64,000 nt of DNA from Listeria weihenstephanensis (GCF_003534205.1 NZ_CP011102.1:3174036-3238035), one strand, 5' to 3'. Numbered from the stretch's first letter, positions 45,005 to 54,170 are shown. Translations and numbers: made by a program. The notes: a model not told the origin generated them from the letters alone.

Positions 45005-46057
45005 TTATACTTCTTCTTTCAGCAGCTCTTTGTTCTTCATCTCTTGAAATTCCAAAATATTATCAACAGGATAAAGCAACCAGCGAATGTACCTACTGAT
45101 GGCAACCAAAAAACTGCATACTAATATTGAGATGCAAACCACAAAAGCAAGTTTTACGAAGATGTTCCAATGTAGAAAATCAGTGGCATGCATCCGGATA
45201 ACAAAAAAGAATACAGGATGGAAAAGGAAGATTACCAGCGAATTATCTCCCCATTTTGTCAGTATATTTTCGCGATTATTAACAAGCATGAATATAATAG
45301 CAATCATAAGAAGCGCGACGATATATTGTTGGAATTCCACTTTTAATAATTGTGAGACCGAATCAGCAAATGCGCTCGATTGCAGAAAACCATAGAATGC
45401 ATTTTCAAATTGTAGTGGATTTCTCGACAATGTGTATATGACTATAAAAATTAAAAGCGAGCTAAGAAAGACTTTCCATTTAAATGTTCCTAAAAAGTTG
45501 CTGAGTTTCCCCATGGTCTCTTTATTAATATAGAAACCTAATAAGAAAAATGGGGAAAATACAAATGTCCTTTGAAGAGAGAGAAACTGACCAGAAATAG
45601 TCGGATGCTCCATCAAAAATCCTGTCGTCCACCAACGAATTCCGACACTCATGATCAAAATCACGACTACGATAAATATGCTCCCTATCCTGAACTTACC
45701 TATTTTATTAAGTATGATAGCTACTGCGTAGAAACAAGATAGACTGACTAAGTACCATAGGTGAAAAATCGGAGTTGTAAACCTGAATGAGAATACTTCC
45801 CCATAATGCGTGATATATGTGATAACCGCGTAAAAAGATTGAAATATTATGTATAGTACGAGTAAATTCAATATCTTTTTCCAATTCACATTTTTCGCAA
45901 AGTAACCGTTTAAAAAAATAAATGCTGGCATGTGGAAAGAGTAGATTAATATAATTAATGACTCCATTCCGCCTCGGACTATTAATAATAAATGACCCAA
46001 TACGACTAGGAAAATTAGTAAACCTTTTACATTGCTTAATTTAACATCTTTTGTCAT
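45005..46057 (-). CDS. Membrane acyltransferase, family 3
   Basis: 350 aa from the ATG at 46055-46057 (GGGAGGTATATC upstream). About ten helices; the catalytic-type His lies in IFLVVLGHLLLIV near residue 20, and the conserved Arg/Phe block SFHMPAFIFLNGYF follows. These enzymes add acetyl or other acyl groups to polysaccharides, wall sugars or lipids. No SGNH domain, so the shorter, fucose-kinase-neighbour type. Monocistronic. Confidence 0.85.
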   Translation of the reverse strand: MTKDVKLSNVKGLLIFLVVLGHLLLIVRGGMESLIILIYSFHMPAFIFLNGYFAKNVNWKKILNLLVLYIIFQSFYAVITYITHYGEVFSFRFTTPIFHLWYLVSLSCFYAVAIILNKIGKFRIGSIFIVVVILIMSVGIRWWTTGFLMEHPTISGQFLSLQRTFVFSPFFLLGFYINKETMGKLSNFLGTFKWKVFLSSLLIFIVIYTLSRNPLQFENAFYGFLQSSAFADSVSQLLKVEFQQYIVALLMIAIIFMLVNNRENILTKWGDNSLVIFLFHPVFFFVIRMHATDFLHWNIFVKLAFVVCISILVCSFLVAISRYIRWLLYPVDNILEFQEMKNKELLKEEV

Positions 46058-46181
46058 GATATACCTCCCGTACAAGCATACCATATTTAGGTGGAATATA
46101 GGAGGATTTAGCGACTACATAAACTTTGAGCATTGGCATCATTTATAGTAAACTCAATATAGCACAAGGAGGGTGATCAAA

Positions 46182-47780
46182 ATGATAAGTTTAGCCGATT
46201 TTGAAAATTTTGTCCCTAAGAAAATACTGGAATGTGGACAGGATTATTTTGAGAGGAATAAGGTTTTTAATTTGGAAAAAGGCGATGGTGATAGCTTCGA
46301 GGCGTTCGTGGCTGGTACAAATATGTACTACGTTTCTATTGATTTAGATGCGGACAACCATATTATAAAGAGCACTTGCGATTGCCCTCACGATTCCGAA
46401 CTATTTTGTAAACATGAAATCGCTGTTTTCTATCAAATTTTAGATTATCAGTCTGGCGTGATTAAAAAAGTTTTACAAAGTTGGGACAAAGCGCAGTTGG
46501 TAGATAAGCTCTACACGCTACTGATTACGCATCCAGAACTACAGGCTGGCTTAGTTGAGAAAAAGAAAAAAGTCGAGACGGTAAAACTTGAAGGTACGGA
46601 AGAATTTTATGCGAAGCAAATCAAAAAGGCGATTTCAGATACTATGGGACAGGATGATTTCATACGGTGGAACTTACTTCCTGAAGCTTTACTTGGAGTA
46701 TACGCGACACTTGATGCTGCGAAGAATGCATTAGAGACGGGAGATTTCGTTTTTGCGGTGAAGTTAGCTCTCCTTGCGCAACGAGAAAGCACTCGAATGA
46801 TTCAATTCGCTGATGATTCTAATGGAGAGATTTTTGATGTGGCTTTGGAAGTTGCAGAGTTAGTGGATAGCCTGATATTACATAAACCTGAGATTCCGAT
46901 TGCGGATCATAAGACATTGTTTAACATTCTTATGCAAGAAGGATCGAGAAAACTGTATGAGGATTGGCCTGATCCTGCGTATGCTTGCTACACTTGGTCC
47001 ATTCAATTTTGCGATAGCGCGGCTCAGCGAAAACGATTAGAGCAAAAAGTTGCGAGTCTGGACAGTGAATATTATGATCCAAAGCCAGAACTTCTTGTTG
47101 CAATTATGCTCAAATTTGGCGAAGAGAACGAGGCCTATGAGTATATGTATGCCCATCGTGAGAAATCCGAGTTTTTGCGGAGGTTGTTGGATCGAGCGAA
47201 AAAGGATGGTAACTATCAGGAGATGGCGCGTTTGCTAGAGGAGATAGATTATTCGGATTCTTACAGCTCTAAATGGTTGGCCGATAGGCTATATGTTTAC
47301 GAAAATTTAGAGGACTTGGAGAAAATTTGCGACACGTTGATGTGGCAGTATATTCACGGGAATTCGCTTAGTTATGAAAAATTAAAATCGCGTTGTGCGG
47401 ACTGGGAGAGTTATCGTCAGCGGGTATTAGAGGCGTATAAACAGGTGCCTTATTCCAGTACTTACAGCCATTTTCTGCAACAAGAAGGGCTTTCAGAGGC
47501 ATTGCTAGCGTATTGCCAGAAGCAACCTGAACGTGTGGAGCTTTATTTTGGAGATCTCGTTACCGATTATTACGAAGAGGCGCATCAGCTCTACTACGAT
47601 TGGGCTGAGAAACCTTTGACTAATAACCCAAATCGTAGTAGTTACCGGACGGTTGCGCATTTGCTGAGAAGCTATCAGAAAGAAGCTGGCCGTGAGTTTG
47701 CTGTGAAGTTAGCTGATAAAATTCGTGATAAATATCCGCGTCGGACTGCCTTGTTTGAGGAAATTAGTGATTTTGAATAA
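46182..47780 (+). CDS. SWIM zinc-finger domain protein
   Basis: 532 aa. Start taken at ATG 46182, which has AAGGAGGG 9 bp before it; the GTG three codons earlier lies within that site. The SWIM motif is at about residues 62-85: STCDCPHDSELFCKHEIAVF (Cys-x-Cys, then Cys-x-His). The rest is a helical solenoid of TPR-like segments (for example EEIDYSDSYSSKWLADRLYV). SWIM domains bind DNA or protein; the exact function is unknown. Monocistronic. Confidence 0.85.
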   Translation: MISLADFENFVPKKILECGQDYFERNKVFNLEKGDGDSFEAFVAGTNMYYVSIDLDADNHIIKSTCDCPHDSELFCKHEIAVFYQILDYQSGVIKKVLQSWDKAQLVDKLYTLLITHPELQAGLVEKKKKVETVKLEGTEEFYAKQIKKAISDTMGQDDFIRWNLLPEALLGVYATLDAAKNALETGDFVFAVKLALLAQRESTRMIQFADDSNGEIFDVALEVAELVDSLILHKPEIPIADHKTLFNILMQEGSRKLYEDWPDPAYACYTWSIQFCDSAAQRKRLEQKVASLDSEYYDPKPELLVAIMLKFGEENEAYEYMYAHREKSEFLRRLLDRAKKDGNYQEMARLLEEIDYSDSYSSKWLADRLYVYENLEDLEKICDTLMWQYIHGNSLSYEKLKSRCADWESYRQRVLEAYKQVPYSSTYSHFLQQEGLSEALLAYCQKQPERVELYFGDLVTDYYEEAHQLYYDWAEKPLTNNPNRSSYRTVAHLLRSYQKEAGREFAVKLADKIRDKYPRRTALFEEISDFE

Positions 47781-47870
47781 GGTTAGTGGTAGGTAGAGGC
47801 GTAAGTTCAGAGGTTTCAGCTTTTTGCTGAGTGGTAAAGATAGAGATGACTAAGTCTTAGGAGGTTACAC

Positions 47871-48020
47871 ATGTCAGGAATTATTTGGACTATTATTGTC
47901 GTTTTATTTGTGATTTGGGTTATTGGCTTGATTCTGCGTATTGGCGGAAAGTTGATACATTTATTGTTGGTTCTAGCTTTGGCATTGTTAGTTTGGAATT
48001 TAATTACGGGGAATGGTTGA
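47871..48020 (+). CDS. lmo0937-family small membrane protein
   Basis: 49 aa. ATG 47871 follows AGGAGG at 7 bp. The sequence MSGIIWTIIVVLFVIWVIGL, LRIGGKLIHLLLVLALALLV and the tail NLITGNG match the lmo0937/DUF5670 family of small Gly-containing hydrophobic proteins common in Listeria and Bacillus, several under stress control. GTTT and TGGTAA about 55 bp upstream are a loose sigma-B-like pair. Followed by a terminator. Confidence 0.85.
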   Translation: MSGIIWTIIVVLFVIWVIGLILRIGGKLIHLLLVLALALLVWNLITGNG

Positions 48021-48025
48021 TGTAG

Positions 48026-48069
48026 AAGGCTGTTTTGTCGCTGAAAAGTGGACAGGACGGCCTTTTTTT
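48026..48069 (+). terminator. Intrinsic terminator
   Basis: AAGGCTGTTTTGTC and GACAGGACGGCCTT pair with G-U steps, followed by T7. Confidence 0.8.
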
Positions 48070-48292
48070 GTGATTGCTTGAGATTGGGTAATATAAAAAA
48101 CACGATATACTTCCTAACCTTAGTACGTGAGAATTCTTAATTTCTATGCTATTTCTCGTAATTGCTACAAGTTATTTACACTTATCATTTGATAGTTGTA
48201 ATAATTTAGGATATCCTTTAGTTATAAGTTGATACCATACGATAGCTATTTAGTTATTTTATAAAATGAAATTATAACGGGGGAACACAGTC

Positions 48293-48904
48293 ATGAATAA
48301 TTTTATTGAATCTCTATTTAAAAAGACAAAATCTCCATTTCAATTCGACCATGAAGACATTGATGTTTTTGTAAATCCACCTAGATCAAGGGATAAAGCA
48401 AAAAATGATAGATTTACAGAGATAATAGCACGCCTCTATGACTATCAAAATTATAAAACTGAGATTATTGATGGTTACAATGATAGCGGCGCAGACATAC
48501 TTATCACAAAAAAGAATATTACGACAGCAATACAAATTAAGCATTCACATCCACTTAGCAAAACTAAAAACATAGGCGAAGATGTCTTGAATAAATTGCT
48601 ACAAGCAAAACATATTCACAAAGCAGAGCACTTACAATTAATTACTACAACCTATTTCATTCAAAATACTATAAAAAAAGCCAACTCTTTAAAAATAGAC
48701 TTAATTGGACGAGATAAATTATTTAATTTCATATCCAATGTATCACCCGAATTTGTAGCAGCCTTATCATATAACTATTCTATCGAAAATTTTAACACTT
48801 GCCCGCATTGCAACAACGGGAAAATGATCGTTGAAAATTCTTCGAAAACCAAAAGTTATTATTATCGTTGTCTAAGTTGTAAAAAAACAGCTGCTATAGA
48901 TTAA
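48293..48904 (+). CDS. Mrr-like restriction endonuclease with C-terminal zinc ribbon
   Basis: 203 aa. The PD-(D/E)xK core is present: GYNDSGADILITKKNITTAI then QIKH (about residues 59-83), as in Mrr-type type IV nucleases that cut modified foreign DNA; the Asp in GAD and the Gln-x-Lys are the catalytic set. The C-terminus has a four-Cys ribbon, CPHCNNGK and CLSCKKT. AT-rich relative to neighbours and next to an integrase remnant, so probably island cargo. Defence role is inferred from the family. Confidence 0.75.
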   Translation: MNNFIESLFKKTKSPFQFDHEDIDVFVNPPRSRDKAKNDRFTEIIARLYDYQNYKTEIIDGYNDSGADILITKKNITTAIQIKHSHPLSKTKNIGEDVLNKLLQAKHIHKAEHLQLITTTYFIQNTIKKANSLKIDLIGRDKLFNFISNVSPEFVAALSYNYSIENFNTCPHCNNGKMIVENSSKTKSYYYRCLSCKKTAAID

Positions 48905-48992
48905 ATACCTTAACATAAAAATACAAGAGCTATCCGTTATGTTTAGATAGCTTTTTTATCTTCTTAATAAAGTAATATATGCCAGCATTGAG

Positions 48993-49112
48993 TCAGTAAC
49001 CCTCAGAGAGCACATGGGGCACGCCAGTACTACAACTACGAGGTACATCTACAGTCATTTATTCCCAAAGCGGCAAAAAAGTATGTCTGATAATATCGAC
49101 AGCCTATTTTAA
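48993..49112 (+). pseudogene. C-terminal stub of a tyrosine recombinase
   Basis: The frame reads LREHMGHASTTTTRYIYSH then LFPKRQKSMSDN to TAA at 49110. It matches the C-terminus of the intact-type integrase at 52969 (ERMGHASITTTIDTYGHLFP then NKQKSMSD), including the catalytic His and Tyr. No start or upstream part is visible. It lies 82 bp before the tRNA-derived repeat at 49195, the normal int-att distance, so it marks an older island. Confidence 0.85.
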
Positions 49113-49194
49113 TTTTTTTACAACTTGCAGTTTTTTGCAGTTTCGCAACCTAAAAAGAGCCTCCGCATACAGCGAAAACTCTTGGTACTCTAAA

Positions 49195-49238
49195 ATGGGT
49201 TGTGAGGGGATCGAACCCACGACCCGCTGATTAAGAGT
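49195..49238. repeat. Distal attachment-site repeat (copy of tRNA-Lys 3' end)
   Basis: 44 bp identical to 55757-55800, which is the 3' half of tRNA-Lys(CTT); one mismatch away, the similarity extends leftward to CTCTA. Beyond 49238 the tRNA sequence is lost (TGAATTTT in place of CAGCTGCT). This marks the far end of the element. Confidence 0.9.
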
Positions 49239-49383
49239 TGAATTTTAGAATTATTATGGGTTCAAATGTTGCTGTGAGTGGGTTTTGATTGTGAATATTG
49301 ATGGATTTTGGGGTTATTTTTATAGATTTAGGAATTTTTGAGTATAGAATACTATTTCAGACAACCTATTCTTCATGTCTCAA

Positions 49384-50169
49384 CTAAAACTCACCATTAT
49401 TCTTCGCACCATCGCCTTGCTTGTTCTTTTTTCCCCCCGCTTGTTTCAATATACATTTAAATCCATTCCAAATCTGTATAAAGTACGCTTTATATCCCTT
49501 ACCACATTCAAATATATATTCGCTGACCTGATTACAAAAATAGGCTATGACTTGTAGTGGAACACTAAAAATATAAATTATAAGTAATAATTTAAGACTG
49601 TGCTGAAAAAAATGGGAATCTACATCCGCACTTTCCATATCATATATACTCTCTATAATTTTAGATAAATTCTCTATCGACATTGTCCATCCTGTTAACC
49701 CCTCAATCTTGTCCATTGAAGCGAATAAAAAACCAATTATCGTAATTAAAAAAGCTAATGGTAAAAAGGACAACTGCAAGAACTTTTTGTGATTCTTTAA
49801 CAAATTCCTAAAATATACACCTTGCTCTATTTTACTAGTTTTTCTATACATCCCTATGTTCAGTATAACTGGATATACACAAATCGAAATAGAATAAGCA
49901 ATCAAAACTGAATCAATATCAAACATCTTTCCAATTATACCCATGAGGGCTGTTAGAGTAAAAAAAGAGAATATATAATTAATAGCAGGGATGTTATACC
50001 TATTTCTGTACTGTAACTCCTTCCTTTTATTCTCGTACTGATAGCGAAAAAATTTATTCCCTGTAAATATATCTGAAAATATCAATATAAAATTGGTAGC
50101 ACCAATACATAAACTAATCACAGTGAAGATAAAAATAGGGACTCCAATAATTGTAAGAAATATAGTCAT
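49384..50169 (-). CDS. Multispan membrane protein at the end of the LXG operon
   Basis: 261 aa from the ATG at 50167-50169, which has GGAGGT 4 bp before it; the longer frame lacks a ribosome site. About six helices (MTIFLTIIGVPIFIFTVISL first; ILNIGMYRK and LSFLPLAFLITIIGFLFASM later), a short charged tail (KQAGGKKNKQGDGAKNNGEF). No family recognised. Position after the toxin and the probable immunity gene suggests a second immunity or accessory protein. Strongly AT-rich. Confidence 0.6.
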   Translation of the reverse strand: MTIFLTIIGVPIFIFTVISLCIGATNFILIFSDIFTGNKFFRYQYENKRKELQYRNRYNIPAINYIFSFFTLTALMGIIGKMFDIDSVLIAYSISICVYPVILNIGMYRKTSKIEQGVYFRNLLKNHKKFLQLSFLPLAFLITIIGFLFASMDKIEGLTGWTMSIENLSKIIESIYDMESADVDSHFFQHSLKLLLIIYIFSVPLQVIAYFCNQVSEYIFECGKGYKAYFIQIWNGFKCILKQAGGKKNKQGDGAKNNGEF

Positions 50170-50276
50170 ATAACCTCCAAAAATAATTGCATCAATATCA
50201 GTACCTCTCACTACAAAAAATATCTTGTAGTTCAACATATCTTCATTAAATGAGAAATATAGATACTAAAACAGAA

Positions 50277-50675
50277 TTAACAAATCACTTTAAAAGGTGC
50301 ATGTCCACTTTCGCTGTTTCTCAACAGTGTTGGTTTTCTGAACCTTAAACTAGTGTCTAGCCTAAAAATCGCTGTTTCTTCCTCTACCTCAATAAAAGAA
50401 ATATTAATCCATATTGGCGCTCTTGGGAAAAGCCCACCTAGGACTCCGACAACATCTTTAACTGAGAGTTTCTTATCTCCTATGTTTTCTTTTGTTAAAA
50501 CCAAGCGCTTCATCATCTCATCTCCACCGTCCAACATCTTCCCCTCTTCTTCAACTGGCTCAATAATAAATTTATTTACTGTACTTTGAATTCCCATTTT
50601 TTCTTTTAATTCATTAGTAGCTCTCAACAAGTTCTCAGCAAATATTTCTTCGTTCATTTGAGTTATTTTTTCCAT
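50277..50675 (-). CDS. Probable immunity protein of the LXG toxin
   Basis: 132 aa from the ATG at 50673-50675, 9 bp after AAGGAG. Acidic, cytoplasmic: MEKITQMNEEIFAENLLRAT, then IIEPVEEEGKMLDGGDEM and a C-terminal LGGLFPRAPIWINISFIEVE. It starts 15 bp after the toxin gene ends, the normal place for a cognate immunity gene. I recall similar proteins at other LXG loci but cannot name a family. Function is inferred from position. Confidence 0.6.
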   Translation of the reverse strand: MEKITQMNEEIFAENLLRATNELKEKMGIQSTVNKFIIEPVEEEGKMLDGGDEMMKRLVLTKENIGDKKLSVKDVVGVLGGLFPRAPIWINISFIEVEEETAIFRLDTSLRFRKPTLLRNSESGHAPFKVIC

Positions 50676-50689
50676 TGAGATCATCTCCT

Positions 50690-52126
50690 TTATTTCAGCT
50701 TAGTAGATTCAATTTTCTTCAAGTTCCCTAAATTGACATACCCAGAATTCGTGAACTCTAATTGATAAGTTTCCAACCAAGAATTTTTAGTCGCAATCCC
50801 AGCATCATTAAATATCAGCTCATAATTTTTTGCATGTGCAACAGTGGGTGCATAATGACCTGATTCATTAGTAATCCTTCTTATATTCCCATACGAATCA
50901 ACCTTTAATTTTCCTGCAGCTAAAACATCCTCACCATTAGCTAGATAGGAATGACCCCTACCTACTTGGAGTGTGCCGCTTCTATCAATAATAAAATCAA
51001 CCTCATTTATACCGTCTCTAATTTTAACTTGTCCATTTTTCAAAACATAGTCAAACGATTTTCCTGACTGTAGTTCATTTGGATATCTATTTTCTATCGT
51101 CTGAATAGGCTCAACTTCTTTTATCTTCAACTTTTTCTGTGCCACATCTAGATGACTTTTAGGTATCATTTTACCTGCACCTTTCATCGTTATACCACCT
51201 AGTAATACAAACGAAATGATTGAAAAGCTTTGCATTTTTGTTAGTGGCACATCAGGGTTCAACTTATTGATACCTTTCATTGCATCTAACATATAATCTG
51301 TCATAAAATCTCCAGTTTCCTCAGATGTTACTTTAATCGTACCATCTTTTAAGCCATCATTGTAGGCAATACTAGCTTCTGCTGATTCGCGATTCGTGAT
51401 ACCATTTTTACTTAAGACCCAATAATTCCCCTCCAACGTTTTCGTGTAATCATCAAAGTTATAGGTTTTCTTCGGCTTCTTCTCTGGTACCAGACGATTC
51501 AACCAGCCTAGTTGCATTTTACTGGCATCGTATGTATGTGTCGTTGCATTGAACGCTTTTCCTGCCATGATTTCATTCACGCCTGTCTTCACTTGATACA
51601 TCCGCGTCAACACATCATCCATCATATTCGTATGGCTATGCTCAAAATCAAGATACCGTTCTAAAATCTTGATTTCCTCTTTGATTTGTCCCATAGATAC
51701 CTCAAGACCCAGCTTCATCCCAATCTGTTGCCCGATGTTCAAACCACCCGTCATCGACTCCATCGCATGGTTGAATTCATCTAGTAAGTTCTCCGATCGC
51801 CTAATTTCTGCATATAAGGCATCCAATTTATCCGAATCTAAGCGTGAACCGAACGAATCATCTACCTGCGTCTCAAAATCTCGAATATATTTCTTCAAAA
51901 CCGTATCCATTTCGGTTAAGCAGTCCGTTGTTGTATCTACAATCGGATAATGTACTTTTTCATAATAACTTTTCGCACTGTCAACAAATTCCCCTTTGAT
52001 TTCATCATCCGCTAACAGCTTGGCTACAGCTTTTCGATAATCTTGCAATGCTCCTCGTAAGCGCTCACTTTCTCTCAAAAACTGTTCCACAAAATAGCGT
52101 ACTTCTCCAATCTCAATCCTTGGCAT
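50690..52126 (-). CDS. LXG-domain type VII secreted polymorphic toxin
   Basis: 478 aa from the ATG at 52124-52126. Residues 1-200 are the helical LXG targeting domain (IEIGEVRYFVEQFLRESERL; later ERYLDFEHSHTNMMDDVLTR). A middle linker (VPEKKPKKTYNFDDYTKTLE) has a hydrophobic patch SFSIISFVLLGGITMKGAG. The last 130 residues are the toxin tip: FIIDRSGTLQVGRGHSYLAN, then ITNESGHYAPTVAHAKNYEL, with several conserved-looking His, Glu and Asp. That tip belongs to no toxin class I can name. Secretion would need the chromosomal ESX/T7SS machine. It overlaps the DUF3958 gene by 14 bp. Confidence 0.8.
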   Translation of the reverse strand: MPRIEIGEVRYFVEQFLRESERLRGALQDYRKAVAKLLADDEIKGEFVDSAKSYYEKVHYPIVDTTTDCLTEMDTVLKKYIRDFETQVDDSFGSRLDSDKLDALYAEIRRSENLLDEFNHAMESMTGGLNIGQQIGMKLGLEVSMGQIKEEIKILERYLDFEHSHTNMMDDVLTRMYQVKTGVNEIMAGKAFNATTHTYDASKMQLGWLNRLVPEKKPKKTYNFDDYTKTLEGNYWVLSKNGITNRESAEASIAYNDGLKDGTIKVTSEETGDFMTDYMLDAMKGINKLNPDVPLTKMQSFSIISFVLLGGITMKGAGKMIPKSHLDVAQKKLKIKEVEPIQTIENRYPNELQSGKSFDYVLKNGQVKIRDGINEVDFIIDRSGTLQVGRGHSYLANGEDVLAAGKLKVDSYGNIRRITNESGHYAPTVAHAKNYELIFNDAGIATKNSWLETYQLEFTNSGYVNLGNLKKIESTKLK

Positions 52127-52424
52127 GCGTCTTAGCCCCTCTCGATGCAAATTGCGCTCGTTGATGTGCTCGGCGTGATTCTTTTAAAGTATCATCTACA
52201 GCGTACATCTGTTTTTTCCGTTTCTGCCACTCTTCCGTCATCGTTTCTTCAATCAATCCTAAACGCTGTTGCGATCGATTTCCCTGCCACGCATCTTGAA
52301 ATAAATGCAAGACATGTTCTTGCGCTCGTTTCGTTTTTGCAAACAGTCGTTCCAGCTCTTCAAATTGTCGCTCTTTCTTGATTTGCTCTTCCCAAATCTC
52401 TTCTTCCCGTTGTCTTGGTTGCAT
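52113..52424 (-). CDS. DUF3958-like LXG accessory protein
   Basis: 103 aa from the ATG at 52422-52424 (AGGGGGA upstream). Very charged and helical: EEEIWEEQIKKERQFEELER and EWQKRKKQMYAVDDTLKESR. Size, order (after the DUF3130-like gene, before LXG) and composition match the Lap partners that chaperone or cosecrete LXG toxins in Firmicutes. It is probably a coiled-coil targeting factor. Confidence 0.65.
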   Translation of the reverse strand: MQPRQREEEIWEEQIKKERQFEELERLFAKTKRAQEHVLHLFQDAWQGNRSQQRLGLIEETMTEEWQKRKKQMYAVDDTLKESRRAHQRAQFASRGAKTHAKD

Positions 52425-52443
52425 TTCTATGTATCCCCCTGAC

Positions 52444-52740
52444 CTATTTTTTACTTGCCATCCATTCGATTCCATTGTGTAGCATATCGCCCAATGCTTT
52501 TTCCGACGCGACGAATGCTTTTTCGACATTTTTTAAATTCGCTGTATCTTTTTGAAACGCAGTTGGTGCAGATGCCGTCATTTGTGCAAACTCCATAGCA
52601 CCTTCCACTAACTGGCGGGCACTACCTGTGGAGTAAGATACGCTTGGTTTTGGTTGGAGTTTCAAGGTATTCGTCGTGGTTTGGATTGCACTCGCATGTT
52701 CGGATATTCTGCCACTTGGTAACTGTATTTTCTTTGCCAC
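52444..52740 (-). CDS. DUF3130/TIGR04197-like WXG100-type LXG partner
   Basis: 98 aa, start GTG at 52738-52740, AAGGA 12-17 bp upstream. A single helical-hairpin WXG100-like protein: IQLPSGRISEHASAIQTTTN, YSTGSARQLVEGAMEFAQM and the late KALGDMLHNGIEWMASKK. Such small proteins pair with the LXG N-terminus and are needed for its secretion. First gene of the operon, preceded by an extended -10 promoter. Confidence 0.75.
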   Translation of the reverse strand: MAKKIQLPSGRISEHASAIQTTTNTLKLQPKPSVSYSTGSARQLVEGAMEFAQMTASAPTAFQKDTANLKNVEKAFVASEKALGDMLHNGIEWMASKK

Positions 52741-52780
52741 TTGTTACTCAATCCTTCCTTATTTTAGTGCTTATGGAAAT

Positions 52781-52790
52781 ATTATACCAC
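52781..52790 (-). promoter_or_regulatory. Extended -10 promoter of the LXG operon
   Basis: On the minus strand TGG followed by TATAAT (52781-52786), about 40 bp before the GTG start; -35 is weak. Confidence 0.55.
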
Positions 52791-52968
52791 ACGTAATTAA
52801 TAAAAAAAGCTATGTTCTAGATTTTCTGAAAAGCCTCCCAAATCAATCAGCACTATTAGATCTTGTTTGTATTTTTTTCAAGATAGATAAAGAAAAACTC
52901 TATCTCTTATTACAATATTTATTTACCCACAAAGAGAACATACGTTCCAAAAGGGGGGGGGAGTTGTC

Positions 52969-54091
52969 ATGGTAATTAAAAAGACTGTTACAGGATATAC
53001 AATTGACGTGAGCTTAGGATATGATCCCATTGCGCAAAAACAACGCCGAATTAAAAAAAACAAATATTAAAACCAAGGCAGAAGCCGAGCATTTGGAAAG
53101 TTACTATAAACAGCAATATTTCCAAAATAACTTAGTAACGAGTTTAAAAGTAACATTTGAGCAAATTGGGAATAAATATTTTGCTAACTATATTGTAGAT
53201 CAAAAACCAACCTATGTGCGTACACAAAAAGGTTACTATAACCATAGAATTCTGCCTTATTTTAAAGGAAGCATGGTTTCAAAAATAGAAAAGAAAGACT
53301 GCATAATATTCAGAGATAAGCTATTAAACGAAGATGAAAAGACACGTTTATCCAGCAATAGTATTAATAAACACATGATTTTGCTAAAAAAACTTTTTGA
53401 TGTCGCTGTTGATGATAACCTTATTATTCGGAACCCTTGTATCGGTATCAAGAAACTAAAAGTCGTTAAACAGAAAATGAAATTCTGGACTACTGCGGAA
53501 TTCAAGTGCTTTATTGATGCTATTAATGAAAAGGATCATGTTGATAAAGTCTTCTTCACTACAGCTTATCTTACTGGGATGCGCGCTGGGGAGATGATGG
53601 CATTACAATGGGATGATATTGATTTTGGACGAAATGAAATTCACGTTTCTAAAACCATGTCTCGGGTGAACGGCGAGAATATCGTTACCACGCCAAAAAG
53701 CACTAATAGTAATCGCTACATTACTATTAATGCGAAATTGGCGGAGATGCTTAAAGACTGGAAAGAGCGTCAGGAAGCTTTATTGAAATCCTATTTGATA
53801 ACCGATTTGAAGGATATTACTGTTTTTCAATACAGTATAAATACACCTATACGTGAATGTTTTGGAACCAAAAAGATTACGAAAATTTGCAAAGATGCTG
53901 GAATCAGACCTATCAGACTACATGATTTTCGGCATTCACATGTTGCATTATTAATTGATAACCACGAGGAAATAACTGCAATAAAAGAACGGATGGGGCA
54001 TGCTAGCATTACTACAACTATCGACACTTATGGACACCTATTCCCAAATAAGCAAAAGAGCATGAGTGATAAATTTGATAAGATGTTTTAA
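52969..54091 (+). pseudogene. int: Tyrosine recombinase (integrase) with a frameshift in an A8 run
   Basis: Phage-type integrase. Frame one starts at ATG 52969 after a G9 run (GGGGGGGGGAG) and encodes VIKKTVTGYTIDVSLGYDP, the AP2-like arm-binding domain, to QRRIKK; it then hits TAA at 53068. Frame two, open from 53021 to 54091, gives the SAM-like and catalytic domains with Arg in TGMRAGEM, HDFRHSH, and His/Tyr in GHASITTTIDTYGH. Removing one A from the A8 run (53053-53060) joins the two as IKKTNIKTKAEAE. Either a recent inactivating slip, a transcriptional slippage site, or a read error. All four catalytic residues are intact. Confidence 0.8.
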
Positions 54092-54095
54092 TTTA

Positions 54096-54140
54096 AATTA
54101 TCGGGATATAGTCTTAAGGCAAGATGTTATCCCGATAATT
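54096..54140. terminator. Bidirectional terminator
   Basis: AATTATCGGGATA and its complement form a 13-bp stem between the convergent integrase and DUF4062 genes. Confidence 0.8.
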
Positions 54141-54170
54141 GTTTATTATACATAAAACAAGCTTACACAA

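Noticed and set aside
47816-48103. Minus-strand 95-aa frame opposite the lmo0937-like gene
   Set aside because: Spans a terminator; the plus-strand gene has a strong ribosome site and a known family.
49195-49267. Second tRNA-Lys gene
   Set aside because: Only the 3' half is present; beyond 49238 the D arm and acceptor 5' strand are missing.
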